A stretch of DNA of 37,029 nucleotides, taken from a virus. Positions 8,651 through 16,873 of this stretch are shown here, in pieces. Location: positions 1 through 37,029 of the IMG/VR virus record IMGVR_UViG_3300048501_000005, one strand, 5' to 3'. The notes below the pieces were generated by a model. It saw only the letters and a list, made by a program, of their open reading frames with translations. It was not told where the DNA came from and searched no databases. The position numbers and the translations under genes are program-made. Each line of letters begins with the position of its first letter. The first letter of the stretch is position 1.

Positions 8651-9423
8651 TACGCAATCGCCTCCCATCGAGGAGTGATGCTAACCGTAAATCCTGTTTC
8701 GGCCCAGGTAATGACGTTCGTTCCTTCATCCAGCAGTGGAAATAGTGGGGACAAAGTGGCATTCATTTTTTCAAATTCGTTTGTATCTTTATAAACACTT
8801 TTTGACTCCGAATCAATCATAATGGAGCCATCTATATCACTCAAAATAAGCCAGTTTGCGCCGTTTTTCTTCAGAGTAATGTTACCGGTACCTGCGATGG
8901 TAATCAGCGGCTTGGCTGCTCTTTTCTCTGGATTGAGTAGCGTTTGCCCGGAGGTTATCTCCAAGGCTTGCTGACCACTAGCCAGATACTTGATGGGGTG
9001 ACACTTGAAATTCAACGCGATTTTGCCGAACCTTGGCAGGATATCCGTAATGCTGAACTGCTCATTATAAACAGCCTTGTAGATATATCTTGGGTCCCAG
9101 GAGAGGAAAAGTTCATGATAACGAACGTCCCCCTTCAGCCACTGCGAAATGCAGGCAGCTGCTTCATGTATATCTAATTCTAGTTCTGGCCTTAGATACG
9201 TATGAATCGGATAAATGAAGTTATTCAATCGCTTGTTATCGATGATCAGACTGCCGTCCCGGCCCGGGATATTCTGGAAGGAGATCGAGGCTTCCGGGCT
9301 CGTTTGTGTCGTCTCGTTGCTGATCACAAGCCCCATATCTTTCGATACGATCCCGCCATAAGCGAATGCCGCCTGATCCGTGCCATTCAGTAATTGTTCA
9401 TACAAATCTGCATCAGTAGGCAC
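8650..9423 (-). CDS. Distal tail protein (Dit)
   Basis: 257 aa, the usual length for a siphovirus Dit. It would form the hexameric ring joining the tail tube to the tail tip complex. The N-terminal part carries the family's typical pattern, with a GRDGS turn before a strand-rich ring domain. The C-terminal half is a beta-sandwich (galectin-like) region ending in VSITPRWEAIA. It overlaps the end of the tape measure gene by 11 bases and the start of the tail tip gene by one base. The order tape measure, Dit, tail tip is the standard one. Confidence 0.88.
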   Translation of the reverse strand: MPTDADLYEQLLNGTDQAAFAYGGIVSKDMGLVISNETTQTSPEASISFQNIPGRDGSLIIDNKRLNNFIYPIHTYLRPELELDIHEAAACISQWLKGDVRYHELFLSWDPRYIYKAVYNEQFSITDILPRFGKIALNFKCHPIKYLASGQQALEITSGQTLLNPEKRAAKPLITIAGTGNITLKKNGANWLILSDIDGSIMIDSESKSVYKDTNEFEKMNATLSPLFPLLDEGTNVITWAETGFTVSITPRWEAIA

Positions 9424-11761
9424 TCAATCTCCCCCTTTCTTTCTTCGTCATCCACGCTAAGTTGTAAGCCAATGTTTCCAAGTCTCGATCTGTATTATTT
9501 TCGAAGCGATCAATAGTAATATTCACGTCCCCCTCGTTATAAACGCCGGAACCACTCTCCGATTCTCCAACTGTGTTTCTCGCTGCTTCCTTGGCGTATT
9601 TCATGGAGACATCATGCGGAATAACCTGCGAACCATTCGGAAGATTCACCAATTCACCGCGTCCGCCTTCGTTCATTCTGGCAAACCCGCCTTGCCAGTT
9701 ATTCGTTCCGTTAACTAGGTAAGGTATTGTTCCAATTGAAACACCCGGTATCTTATTGATGATGCCGATAGCTGAATTGATCCCTCCTATCACGCCATTT
9801 ACGAAACCTTTTACTTGTCCAACAAGAGATTCCGCCGCGCTTGCTACACCATCAAATACACCACTGACAAAACCTTTCAGGCCTTCCCACGCGCCTTTAA
9901 TATTTTCAAAAGTACCGCTGATTACATCCGAAACAACGCCCATGACGGTAGAAACGATGTCTCCGATCGTGTTGAACACCCCACCTACTACAGGAGACAG
10001 CGCGTTAATAATTTCTACAATGCCAGCGAATATTTCGCCTGTATAAGAAAGAATTGTTGAGAATACATCTGAGAAGATCCCCCAAGCGGCCGCCAACACT
10101 TCCCCAAAAACAACAGCAATCGGCGTAATCGCTCCAATGATGCCCGTCATAATATCGATGATGAACGACAGGATAGGACCCACTACAGAAATAACTTGCG
10201 CTATTAGAGAAACTACCAAATCTAAAATGCCGGTGATGATCGTTGTAACAACCGGCATGATCGGGGCAATGAATCCCATAACTGCCGTGAATAGTCCTTG
10301 TAGCGATCCCCATATCTGGGTCACTGCACTTGTTACCGCATTGCGGAATGTTTCCGATGTCTGCCAGCCATAGATCAGGATTCCCACTAATGCCGCAATC
10401 CCCGCAACCACTAACCCAACCGGGCCAGTAATAGCTGCCAGGGCTGATGCAAATACCCCTGAGAAACCTCCTGCTGCAGCAAATGCGGCCCCAATGGTCC
10501 CAACTGAAGTGATTAAGCTACCGATACCCATCACTATAACGCCTAACACCGCTAATATTGGACCACTTATGGCGACAACCGCGGCAGAAATTGCCAGAAA
10601 TCCTTTGGTGCTTTCCGGCAACGCATTGAATTTCTCGACCAATCCAGTAACTTTGTCGGCTATTGCTGCGATAGTTGGAGTCAGTGTACTCATTAATGAA
10701 ATAGTAGCTGATTCAACTGCTCCGGAAAGGTTATCCAAAGCGCCGTTCATGTTGTCCTTCATGGATGCGGCAGCCTCTGCTGATGCTCCTTCTGAATTTT
10801 GCAGTTCTGTTGTCATCCCTGCTAATCCTTCTTGACCAGCATCCAACAATACAAGCATGCCACTTGCCGCTTCCGTACCAACTAGAGTGGAAAGGGTCGC
10901 CAACTTTTGGGCATCAGTCATGCCTGCCATGGATCCGTTCAGATCTCCAATGATTTGATTCAAAGGTTTAAAGCTTCCATCTGCATTTATTGCACTGAAT
11001 CCCATTGCCTCCATCGCTGCTCTCGCTTCGTCTGTTGGCGATGCAAGGTTAGTCATTACGGCTCTTAACGTTGTCCCTGCCTGGGAACCTTCTAAACCAC
11101 TGTCGGCCATAATCCCAGTAGCGGCTGCCAGTTCTTCCAATCCGATCCCTAAACTGCTTGCAACCGGAGCCGCATATTTAAATGCATACCCCAAATCACC
11201 CACACCGGCCGCGGTTTTATTTGCGGACATTGCTAAGATATCAGCGACTCGGCCCGATTCACTCGCCTCCAGGCCAAAGCCGTTCAATGCACTTGTCACC
11301 GTATCAGCCACCAATGAAAGATCATCTCCCGAAGCTTCCGCTGCACTGATAACGCCAGGCATTGATGCAATAACCTGATTAGCGTCAAATCCTTTGGCAG
11401 CCATGTTACTCATCGCATCAGCCACTTGCGAACTGGATAATGATGTAGTAGAACCCATTTCTAATGCTGCTTGCTTCATTGCATCGAGTTCAGACGTGCT
11501 CGCTCCTGCAATGGTTCCGGCTTTTGACATCGCTGACTCAAAGTCACCTGTTGTTTTTACCGCGGCAACAAACGGAACCGTCACACCGGCAGTAATTGCA
11601 GCACCAGCCGTAGCTATGTTTTTGCCGTTATTTTTTAGCGTGTCTCCGATTCCTGCAGTTTTATCTTTCAAAGTTTTCAATTCGTCCAAAGCAGACCTTA
11701 CTGCAGCATTAAATTTATCCGCGTCTGCCGTCAAACTTGCACTCAATACATAATCAGCCAT
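9413..11761 (-). CDS. Tail tape measure protein (TP901 family)
   Basis: 782 aa. It sets tail length and is ejected during DNA entry. After a helical N-terminus (LKDKTAGIGDTLKNNGKNI) comes the TP901-type core (about residues 60-330), with the recurring Ala/Ser/Gly-rich pattern and MADSGLEGSQAGTTLRAVM. Hydrophobic segments follow in the middle (around 390-480 and 490-560), typical of tape measures that insert into membranes. The C-terminus carries the common PYLVNGTNNWQGGFA and MNEGGRGELV motifs. At about 0.15 nm per residue, a tail of roughly 115-120 nm is expected (estimate). It follows the tail chaperone frames directly. Confidence 0.93.
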   Translation of the reverse strand: MADYVLSASLTADADKFNAAVRSALDELKTLKDKTAGIGDTLKNNGKNIATAGAAITAGVTVPFVAAVKTTGDFESAMSKAGTIAGASTSELDAMKQAALEMGSTTSLSSSQVADAMSNMAAKGFDANQVIASMPGVISAAEASGDDLSLVADTVTSALNGFGLEASESGRVADILAMSANKTAAGVGDLGYAFKYAAPVASSLGIGLEELAAATGIMADSGLEGSQAGTTLRAVMTNLASPTDEARAAMEAMGFSAINADGSFKPLNQIIGDLNGSMAGMTDAQKLATLSTLVGTEAASGMLVLLDAGQEGLAGMTTELQNSEGASAEAAASMKDNMNGALDNLSGAVESATISLMSTLTPTIAAIADKVTGLVEKFNALPESTKGFLAISAAVVAISGPILAVLGVIVMGIGSLITSVGTIGAAFAAAGGFSGVFASALAAITGPVGLVVAGIAALVGILIYGWQTSETFRNAVTSAVTQIWGSLQGLFTAVMGFIAPIMPVVTTIITGILDLVVSLIAQVISVVGPILSFIIDIMTGIIGAITPIAVVFGEVLAAAWGIFSDVFSTILSYTGEIFAGIVEIINALSPVVGGVFNTIGDIVSTVMGVVSDVISGTFENIKGAWEGLKGFVSGVFDGVASAAESLVGQVKGFVNGVIGGINSAIGIINKIPGVSIGTIPYLVNGTNNWQGGFARMNEGGRGELVNLPNGSQVIPHDVSMKYAKEAARNTVGESESGSGVYNEGDVNITIDRFENNTDRDLETLAYNLAWMTKKERGRLSAY

Positions 11762-11764
11762 TTT

Positions 11765-12217
11765 TTACTCCTTTCTTTTAGCGATAGCCTTTTTCATTCC
11801 GGCGGCTTTTAATATCTTCTCGATCCAACCTTGACCATTGTTTCGGTCCATTTCTTCGATGATTTTTACAGCGTTCTCGTTGTATTCCTTGTCCACCTTG
11901 GTAGGTTTTTTAGGGAACAATTCGATAAAACGCTTGTGCTTTTTACGGTTGAGGTTTGCCTCAGCGTTCAGAAACGCATTTCGCGTCCAGGTTGTGTCCG
12001 AAATCAATTTATTCTCATGCTCTTTCCGGATGAACATCTTCTCTTTCTCGGTCAGCATGCCGAATTCAGCCGGTGTCATGTGAAAATGGACAACAAAAAA
12101 AGCCAGATCTTTCTCGTAAGAGAAATCCCTGGCTAATTCCGCGCGGCGTAAATCAGCTGGAGTAGGATTGTCGTTTTCAGGAAAATCGCTCTCAATGAGC
12201 TCTAGCGGAACATAAAC
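11765..12217 (-). CDS. Tail assembly chaperone, GT-type extension made by -1 frameshift
   Basis: The frame reached by a -1 slip near the end of the upstream chaperone gene stays open to 11765. It encodes LELIESDFPENDNP, then a charged helical region that continues without a stop into MTPAEFGMLTEKEK and ends in AIAKRKE. It has no ribosome binding site of its own: the first ATG in frame (12079) is preceded by sequence with no Shine-Dalgarno match. The position directly before the tape measure gene and the overlapping frames match the G/GT pair of lambda-like and Gram-positive siphophages. There the fused form binds the tape measure during tail assembly. The fusion would total about 246 aa. Confidence 0.75.
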   Translation of the reverse strand, partial: VYVPLELIESDFPENDNPTPADLRRAELARDFSYEKDLAFFVVHFHMTPAEFGMLTEKEKMFIRKEHENKLISDTTWTRNAFLNAEANLNRKKHKRFIELFPKKPTKVDKEYNENAVKIIEEMDRNNGQGWIEKILKAAGMKKAIAKRKE

Positions 12218-12504
12218 CCCAAGTCATCTTTCAACTTTTCAATGATCGCCATGTTTAAGCTGATCAATCCATTTTCTTCGACCACACCTTCAAACAATTC
12301 GAGTGCTTTTTTCTGCTTTACTGCCTCATTTGTTTTTTCTTCAACTAAACCGAAAGAAAATAGCTGTTCAATCAGAGAGTAGCGAAGAATCCCATTATTC
12401 TTTGTGATTTCTCCAATCACACTTGTATTAGCAGTCAGCTCAATCGTCTTCAGTTTCTGTTTGTTAAATTTCAATGTATAGCTTACGCCGTCAACTTCAA
12501 ACAT
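12202..12504 (-). CDS. Tail assembly chaperone (G-like, zero-frame product)
   Basis: 100 aa, small and helical, beginning MFEVDGVSYTLKFNKQKLKT. This N-terminus is typical of Gram-positive phage tail assembly chaperones. It lies between the major tail protein and the tape measure gene. The stop TAG at 12202-12204 follows a GGGGTTT stretch by three codons, and the -1 frame then stays open for about 150 codons. The short product is expected in excess, with the fusion as the minor form. Confidence 0.8.
   Translation of the reverse strand: MFEVDGVSYTLKFNKQKLKTIELTANTSVIGEITKNNGILRYSLIEQLFSFGLVEEKTNEAVKQKKALELFEGVVEENGLISLNMAIIEKLKDDLGFMFR
12214..12220 (-). promoter_or_regulatory. Candidate -1 ribosomal frameshift site
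   Basis: The zero frame reads TTG GGG TTT ATG TTC CGC TAG. At G-GGG-TTT the Gly tRNA can move back one base onto GGG with perfect pairing; the following codon then becomes GTT. The heptamer is not the full XXXYYYZ consensus. A small stem (CGCT with AGCG, and CTC with GAG around ATT, positions 12187-12207) begins about six bases downstream and could stimulate the slip. The -1 frame first opens only a few codons earlier, so any slip must occur in this short stretch. Confidence 0.6.
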
Positions 12505-12534
12505 AGTTCCACGCTCCAGTTATTTATTAAGCCA

Positions 12535-12795
12535 CTAGCCAACCGTAATGATTGCTGTAGCCGCTTTTGTGCCGTCCTCTGTTGAGGTAGCGGTGATTGT
12601 TGCCGTTTGTCCAGTTGTCGCTGTTTCCAGGACTGTGACCAGACCATTTACGTCCACAATTGCTACTGCAGCAGCGCTTGTTGTCCAGGTAACGGTATCG
12701 ATATCGGTCCCTGTTACCGTAGCGACTAGTTGTTCCGATTCGCCAGGTAGGACGGTAGCGCTAGCCGGCGCCACCGTTACCATTATTGGCTCACT
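12535..12795 (-). CDS. Ig-like (Big_2) C-terminal extension of the major tail protein, reached by +1 frameshift
   Basis: Encodes about 86 residues forming one bacterial Ig-like group 2 domain: ASATVLPGESEQL, then VTWTTS, VDVNGLVTVL, ATITATSTEDGT and a final AAIITVG-like strand. It has no plausible start of its own: the first ATG (12781) has no ribosome binding site. It is the direct +1-frame continuation of the major tail protein across CCC TAG. Ig-like domains on tail tubes are known to decorate the virion and bind surface carbohydrates weakly, and in Listeria phage PSA one is added by the same kind of proline-codon slip. The fused protein would be about 244 aa. Confidence 0.78.
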   Translation of the reverse strand, partial: SEPIMVTVAPASATVLPGESEQLVATVTGTDIDTVTWTTSAAAVAIVDVNGLVTVLETATTGQTATITATSTEDGTKAATAIITVG

Positions 12796-12799
12796 AGGG
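12794..12799 (-). promoter_or_regulatory. Programmed +1 frameshift site at CCC-TAG
   Basis: The major tail protein ends ACA CCC TAG and the next zero-frame codon is TGA, so tandem stops slow the ribosome. The Pro tRNA on CCC can re-pair with CCT one base forward, after which AGT GAG CCA continues in the open Ig-domain frame. This is the arrangement described for Listeria phage PSA structural genes. Confidence 0.72.
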
Positions 12800-13270
12800 T
12801 GTAATAGTGGACGCGGCATCAGCCAGGTCAACCAATTCACCAGTGCCTTGTAATCCGATTGTGTACGTTACCGCATCATCGTAAGGCGCTTCGATTGGGT
12901 AGCTATTCAGGATAGCCAACCCGCCGAACAGGTCTTTAGAAGCTTTAATGTTCACGACCTTGATTAAAATAGGTTCCCCTGAAGCATATGCCTCTTTCAG
13001 CGCGGTATGCGTTTCGTCCGAACGAACATAAATACCGTCATTATCGATGGACCATTCATTCAGGCCACCGATAAATTCTTTCCAACCGTTAGAGTTTTTT
13101 GAAGTCACTTCGAAAGTGTCCTTATCGCGGTTGATTGTCAGTCCTTGTTGACCGGCAACGGCCAAAAGGGTGAAGGTTGTACTGTTGTATAAAGCTAACA
13201 CCAAATCTTTCCCGGCAATTGCACTGGTTAATGCGCTTGTAAGTTGTGTGTACAATGGATCTGCTGGCAT
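12794..13270 (-). CDS. Major tail protein (tail tube), short form
   Basis: 158 aa. Forms the stacked hexamer rings of the tail tube. The protein is rich in beta strands and begins MPADPLYTQLTSALTSAIAGKD, with LAVAGQQGLTINRDKDTFEVTSK, as in TP901-1/phi13-type tube proteins. It lies between the tail terminator and tail chaperone genes. Ribosomes that do not slip end at TAG after ITP; those that shift +1 add an Ig-like domain. The gene starts 12 bases after the stop of the tail terminator gene. Confidence 0.9.
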   Translation of the reverse strand: MPADPLYTQLTSALTSAIAGKDLVLALYNSTTFTLLAVAGQQGLTINRDKDTFEVTSKNSNGWKEFIGGLNEWSIDNDGIYVRSDETHTALKEAYASGEPILIKVVNIKASKDLFGGLAILNSYPIEAPYDDAVTYTIGLQGTGELVDLADAASTITP

Positions 13271-13282
13271 TTAATCATCCTC

Positions 13283-13693
13283 CTAAATTTTGGTTTTGAA
13301 TCCGTAGAATATAGTGAAGTCATAGCCCATGATGGCATGCTTCGAACCATCTGCTTCATCATAAATTTGTTGTACCCCTGTCGGTGTCTGCATGATTAAT
13401 TCATAGCCGGCAGGTAATTCAATTGCCATTGTCATGGCTTCAGCAAGCTTATCGATTATCTCGAATAAAGCGACAGAGCCGTTTGAACCATCAGCGAACG
13501 CATGAATGACAATTTGATAACGTTCTTTCCACATCGTTTTTGATGGATCCGGAATCTGACCGATGATTTCCGCCGAATAGTACGGATAAGGAATATCACT
13601 CGGAACCGAATCGTAGCAGCGCATTCCCGTTCCGTTTTGGACCGTCTTGATGACAGCTGCTAAAACCGTGGTGAAACTCAGTTTTCCAATCAT
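13283..13693 (-). CDS. Tail terminator/completion protein (DUF3168-like)
   Basis: 136 aa. Its position between the HK97 gp10-like gene and the tail tube gene, its length, and a sequence pattern of an early conserved PYPYYS followed by alternating strands fit the tail terminator. This protein caps the finished tube and joins it to the head. It starts with ATG at 13693, only four bases after the stop of the gp10-like gene. The family assignment is from pattern and synteny. Confidence 0.72.
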   Translation of the reverse strand: MIGKLSFTTVLAAVIKTVQNGTGMRCYDSVPSDIPYPYYSAEIIGQIPDPSKTMWKERYQIVIHAFADGSNGSVALFEIIDKLAEAMTMAIELPAGYELIMQTPTGVQQIYDEADGSKHAIMGYDFTIFYGFKTKI

Positions 13694-13697
13694 GCGC

Positions 13698-14051
13698 TCA
13701 CTCCTTCAATTTATTTTTCAAGTCTTGTTTGTAGATCGGACGCTGCGTATCCACGTTCCGCTTCAGGTAATATTGACCTGGCACATAACCGCCGTTCCTA
13801 GTCCTGTGGCCGTATTCAACGTGCGGGGCATAGTCCATCAAGTAACCTACGCTGTTCCTAGCGTATTGGGCTGATTTTCGCAGTCCGCCGCCTCCGGTGT
13901 AATCCCCAACAGGCGTTCCGCCAGTTTGTTGCGATCGCTTAAAGATTTCTCGGATGTTCTTCTGATTGACGGAATCGAAATCCATTAGGCTTTTCTGCAT
14001 CAATTTCAGCTGCAGTTCGGTCATCTGCTTCTCGTTCCAAGTAAATTTCAC
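13698..14051 (-). CDS. HK97 gp10-like tail-completion protein
   Basis: 117 aa. It contains GDYTGGGGLRKS and YAPHVEYGHRTRNGGYVPGQ, the characteristic Y-A-x-x-VE-GHRTR stretch of HK97 gp10-family proteins found between the head-closure and tail terminator genes. It probably acts in head-tail joining or tail completion. It overlaps the upstream gene by four bases (ATGA), showing translational coupling. Confidence 0.82.
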   Translation of the reverse strand: MKFTWNEKQMTELQLKLMQKSLMDFDSVNQKNIREIFKRSQQTGGTPVGDYTGGGGLRKSAQYARNSVGYLMDYAPHVEYGHRTRNGGYVPGQYYLKRNVDTQRPIYKQDLKNKLKE

Positions 14052-14368
14052 AGGCTCTCACTTCCATAGCGATCGACAATAAGGATGCGCCAACGATCAT
14101 AATCTGAACCCTTCACTTCTTTCACAGAATAGTAACGGTCCTCGAATTTTACTTTGTCGGCTTGCTCCAGGTAGCTTTTTGATGCCCGGGTGATAATTTT
14201 GCGGTTGTTGATCGTGACATTGCGGTTGTCCAAAGCAATCTCTTGGGCGGTCCAACTTGAGAAGATCCCATCCGCTTTCCAGAATTTCTCCAGCGTGTTG
14301 ATTGGATTCCCAAGCGCGTCCGTCTCTAACGATTCCTTTTTATAAAACAAAAGGGGCTGAAATCTCAT
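14048..14368 (-). CDS. Head closure protein (SPP1 gp16-like)
   Basis: 106 aa, a small beta-barrel-like protein. It begins MRFQPLLFYKKE, contains DALGNPI, then a KVKFEDRYYSVKEVKG core and RWRILIVDRYGSE near the end. This pattern is usual for phage head-tail joining (stopper) proteins that close the portal after packaging. It overlaps both neighbouring genes by four bases, within the conserved connector gene order. Confidence 0.8.
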   Translation of the reverse strand: MRFQPLLFYKKESLETDALGNPINTLEKFWKADGIFSSWTAQEIALDNRNVTINNRKIITRASKSYLEQADKVKFEDRYYSVKEVKGSDYDRWRILIVDRYGSESL

Positions 14369-14703
14369 AGAAATCTCAACACCCCTCTGTTTGTATTTGC
14401 TTGTTTTTCTTTGATGGCCAGATACCTGGAGAACTCCGTTTCGTACTCCTTCAGGATGTCATCCACGAAAGTTAAGCTGAAGGTGTCAACACCCTCTGTC
14501 TTGATACCCTCACGGAACGATCGGTTATACATCGCGCAAATCACTTCAACGGCGATGGAATTCAATTCAATCGGAAACTCAGTAAGCCCCAATCGCAATT
14601 TGATTCGATCCAATGCGGTTGTTTCCAATTCATAAATCAAATCCAACCCAATTTCAGGAATTCGGGTTCTAACTCGGTCGATAATGCTGATTTCAAAAGC
14701 CAC
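14365..14703 (-). CDS. Head-tail adaptor protein (SPP1 gp15/HK97 gp6-like)
   Basis: 112 aa and mostly helical, with a conserved LRLGLTEFPIELNSIAVEV segment. Connector adaptors of this family bind the portal ring and the head-closure protein. The position directly upstream of the head-closure gene, with a four-base overlap, supports the assignment. Confidence 0.78.
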   Translation of the reverse strand: MAFEISIIDRVRTRIPEIGLDLIYELETTALDRIKLRLGLTEFPIELNSIAVEVICAMYNRSFREGIKTEGVDTFSLTFVDDILKEYETEFSRYLAIKEKQANTNRGVLRFL

Positions 14704-14705
14704 GA

Positions 14706-15014
14706 TTACTCACCGGCTTTCAGTGCGTTCTCCGCTTCAATCGCCACTTCCTTGCCCTTCACTTTTTCACCGTTAGAAAGCTCATATCTACCGCCTCCGA
14801 TGTGTTTAGGGAAACCTTTCGCAACTTCTTCATCCGTTTCAGCATCCGGAACGAATTTGATGAACGGCTTTCGCTGTTGATTGGCATCGCTCAACAAATA
14901 ATCGATATGACTCGGTTTGACATCGATCCCATCGCCTGGATAGGGTAGTCCCACTCGATAACGGATATCGCCATACTGCGTATCGTTAAATTCTCTGACT
15001 GCCATATAAGCCAA
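14706..15014 (-). CDS. Hypothetical head-region protein
   Basis: 102 aa, not securely recognised. The N-terminal half has AVREFNDTQYGDIRYRVGLPYPG; the C-terminal part has GGGRYELSNGEKVKGKEVAIEAEN, which resembles short DNA- or capsid-associated proteins such as Bacillus YqbF-type proteins. It lies between the capsid and adaptor genes, where phages often encode a small decoration or structural protein, and is translated in the late operon. A capsid-associated role is inferred from position only. Confidence 0.55.
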   Translation of the reverse strand: MAYMAVREFNDTQYGDIRYRVGLPYPGDGIDVKPSHIDYLLSDANQQRKPFIKFVPDAETDEEVAKGFPKHIGGGRYELSNGEKVKGKEVAIEAENALKAGE

Positions 15015-15030
15015 TTGCTTTCATCCTCTC

Positions 15031-16017
15031 TTATGTGTTCGCTACTGTACCAAATACCAGTTTAGCGACACGGATTTTCTTGTTGTCATACACACGCGTC
15101 CAGTTCGTTCCTGTTTGAATCTCAGCATTCGTAGGGAACTCGCCAGCTACAGCAGTTTCAGTCCATTTAATTCCACGAGGGTGCAGTAATTGAATTCGGC
15201 GGTTAATCAAGTAGTCGATACCGGCAGAGTTTTTAGCATCACGGGCAACTTCAGTCGCTAGAATATTAGGGTTAGCACCGTTCCCTTGACCGATTGCTCC
15301 TTCTCCAAACAAGAAGATTTCACCTACGCCAGTTCCAGTGTTAAATGCAACCGCATCATCAACAATTACACGTTTGCCCATGAAGTAAGCCATAGGTTTG
15401 CCTTGGTCAGCTACCGGAACATATTCGATTAAGTTTAATTTTTTCAAGAATGTTTCAGTGTAAGAATTCATCATTGTTGCAGTTAGAAGGTCTTTAGAAT
15501 CACCTAGCAATTGTTGAGCGTCCAAGAATGCTTCCGCACCCAATACGTTGGCACCTGCTGTTTTCCCTGAAATATCCAATACATTGCCGGACATGCTAGT
15601 TGCGCCGAAAATACCCTTCAACATTGCCAATACAATGCGTTGGTCTTGGCGTACCCAGTAATCAGATACCAGCTCTCCAATTTTAGCCAATGGATCAGTT
15701 CCTGACAAAGCTCCAGCCAAGTTGTTCGCACCCCACATTTGTGCACGCATCAATTTACGCGCAATATCTTTGCCGGTTGTGATCCCTTGCGCCGTTAAAT
15801 CCGTCGCTTCAGCAATGGACGTTGCTTCCGTATCAGCCAAATCATTCCAGAAAGGCATATCCATTAATTTGGATGGCCCGCTTGCCAACTCGTTGAATTG
15901 TGGGTCGTTCACGACAATCCCTGATTGATAAAGTGCTGATTTTTCCGCTGTTCGATTCATGACGTATTCAGTGAATACCTCCGGTTGAATAACATCTGTT
16001 AATTTTACTACTGTCAT
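15031..16017 (-). CDS. Major capsid protein
   Basis: 328 aa. Shell-forming coat protein. It starts MTVVKLTDVIQPEVFTEYV, and IQPEVF near the start is common in one coat-protein family of Gram-positive phages (Gp13-like, HK97 fold). It follows the scaffold gene by 13 bases. The sequence is of uniform, highly expressed character and ends with KLVFGTVANT and TAA. Unlike the tail protein there is no CCC-stop slip site, so no frameshifted capsid form is expected. Confidence 0.88.
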   Translation of the reverse strand: MTVVKLTDVIQPEVFTEYVMNRTAEKSALYQSGIVVNDPQFNELASGPSKLMDMPFWNDLADTEATSIAEATDLTAQGITTGKDIARKLMRAQMWGANNLAGALSGTDPLAKIGELVSDYWVRQDQRIVLAMLKGIFGATSMSGNVLDISGKTAGANVLGAEAFLDAQQLLGDSKDLLTATMMNSYTETFLKKLNLIEYVPVADQGKPMAYFMGKRVIVDDAVAFNTGTGVGEIFLFGEGAIGQGNGANPNILATEVARDAKNSAGIDYLINRRIQLLHPRGIKWTETAVAGEFPTNAEIQTGTNWTRVYDNKKIRVAKLVFGTVANT

Positions 16018-16030
16018 TTATAACCTCTCC

Positions 16031-16687
16031 TTATTTGCCTGCTAAGGCTTTTAGTGTTTTGTAGCGTTCAGGATCTTCTTTTTTCAGACGACCTTGTTCG
16101 GTTAAGTTGAAATGCTCTTTGCTGAATGGGTTCTTCGCCCCGCCAGTAGTCGTTGCGCTTGCCTTTGGTGGTGTTCCGGATAGCGCTTGTTTCACGCCAT
16201 CAGATACCTTTGTATTGACTAAAGCCACAAACGAATCCACGGCTAACTTTGTAGCCTCTGCATCACCCTTCACCACGAAAGCGAGCAATTCATCATCTGC
16301 GTGAATGTTATGCTCAGAAAGCATTTTTGATGCCTCTTTGGATAAACCATTGAAAGCATCCTTTTTCTTGTACTCAGCCAGTTCACTTTGAAGTTTTTCC
16401 AGTTCATACTTGGCCTTTTCATCTTCATTCATTTTTGCAAGTTTCTTAGCCTCTTCCACAGCTTCCTCTGTCGCTTTTTTCTCGCGAGCTACCCATTCTT
16501 TAATAATTTTTTCAAGTTCTTCTTGTGTGTATGTTTTGACAGGCGGCTTAGGGTCAGCTGGTGGAGTCGGATCTGCAGGCGGGTCTGTCGGATCGGCTGG
16601 TGGCGTCGGATCAGCTGGTGGCTCAGCGAACAACTGTAATTTCAACGGTAAATAGGGTCTTGATTGTTTGAATCTATCGGTTTTCAT
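16031..16687 (-). CDS. Capsid scaffolding protein (DUF4355-like)
   Basis: About 218 aa. The start is the ATG at 16687, which has GAGGAG eight bases upstream; a longer in-frame extension to 16732 lacks a site. The N-terminus carries LPLKLQLFAE, then a Pro/Ala/Asp repeat (PPADPT units, residues about 23-48), then a long charged coiled coil (about 53-125) and a flexible C-terminus. This is the standard shape of phage scaffold proteins, which template procapsid assembly and are removed before packaging. It lies directly before the capsid gene. Confidence 0.83.
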   Translation of the reverse strand: MKTDRFKQSRPYLPLKLQLFAEPPADPTPPADPTDPPADPTPPADPKPPVKTYTQEELEKIIKEWVAREKKATEEAVEEAKKLAKMNEDEKAKYELEKLQSELAEYKKKDAFNGLSKEASKMLSEHNIHADDELLAFVVKGDAEATKLAVDSFVALVNTKVSDGVKQALSGTPPKASATTTGGAKNPFSKEHFNLTEQGRLKKEDPERYKTLKALAGK

Positions 16688-16821
16688 AGGAATTCTCCTC
16701 ACGTTTAGAGTCTCGGTTGACTGTTTACTCATGCGGCTTTTTGAGTCATCGGCACGGTGCGGACAATAAAATAGCCATATGTCAATAAATAGATGGCTTT
16801 GTGAAATACATTAAATATATA

Positions 16822-16850
16822 TTGATACTTAAACTTGTAAGCGGTACACT
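16822..16850 (+). promoter_or_regulatory. Candidate promoter of the + strand accessory gene
   Basis: TTGATA (16822-16827) and TACACT (16845-16850) are 17 bases apart. Transcription would start almost at the ribosome binding site, so the leader would be very short. Other -10-like AT-rich stretches lie just upstream. Confidence 0.35.
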
Positions 16851-16873
16851 TTGTAGAAGGAGGTGATAATAAT

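Noticed and set aside
10005-10313. His/Tyr/Gly/Ser-rich frame within the tape measure gene
   Set aside because: A shadow frame of the hydrophobic tape measure segment; composition is unlike a real protein.
15031-15070. Possible frameshift at the end of the capsid gene, as in PSA
   Set aside because: The gene ends AAC ACA TAA with no CCC-stop or other slip site, and the following frame is a separate gene with its own site.
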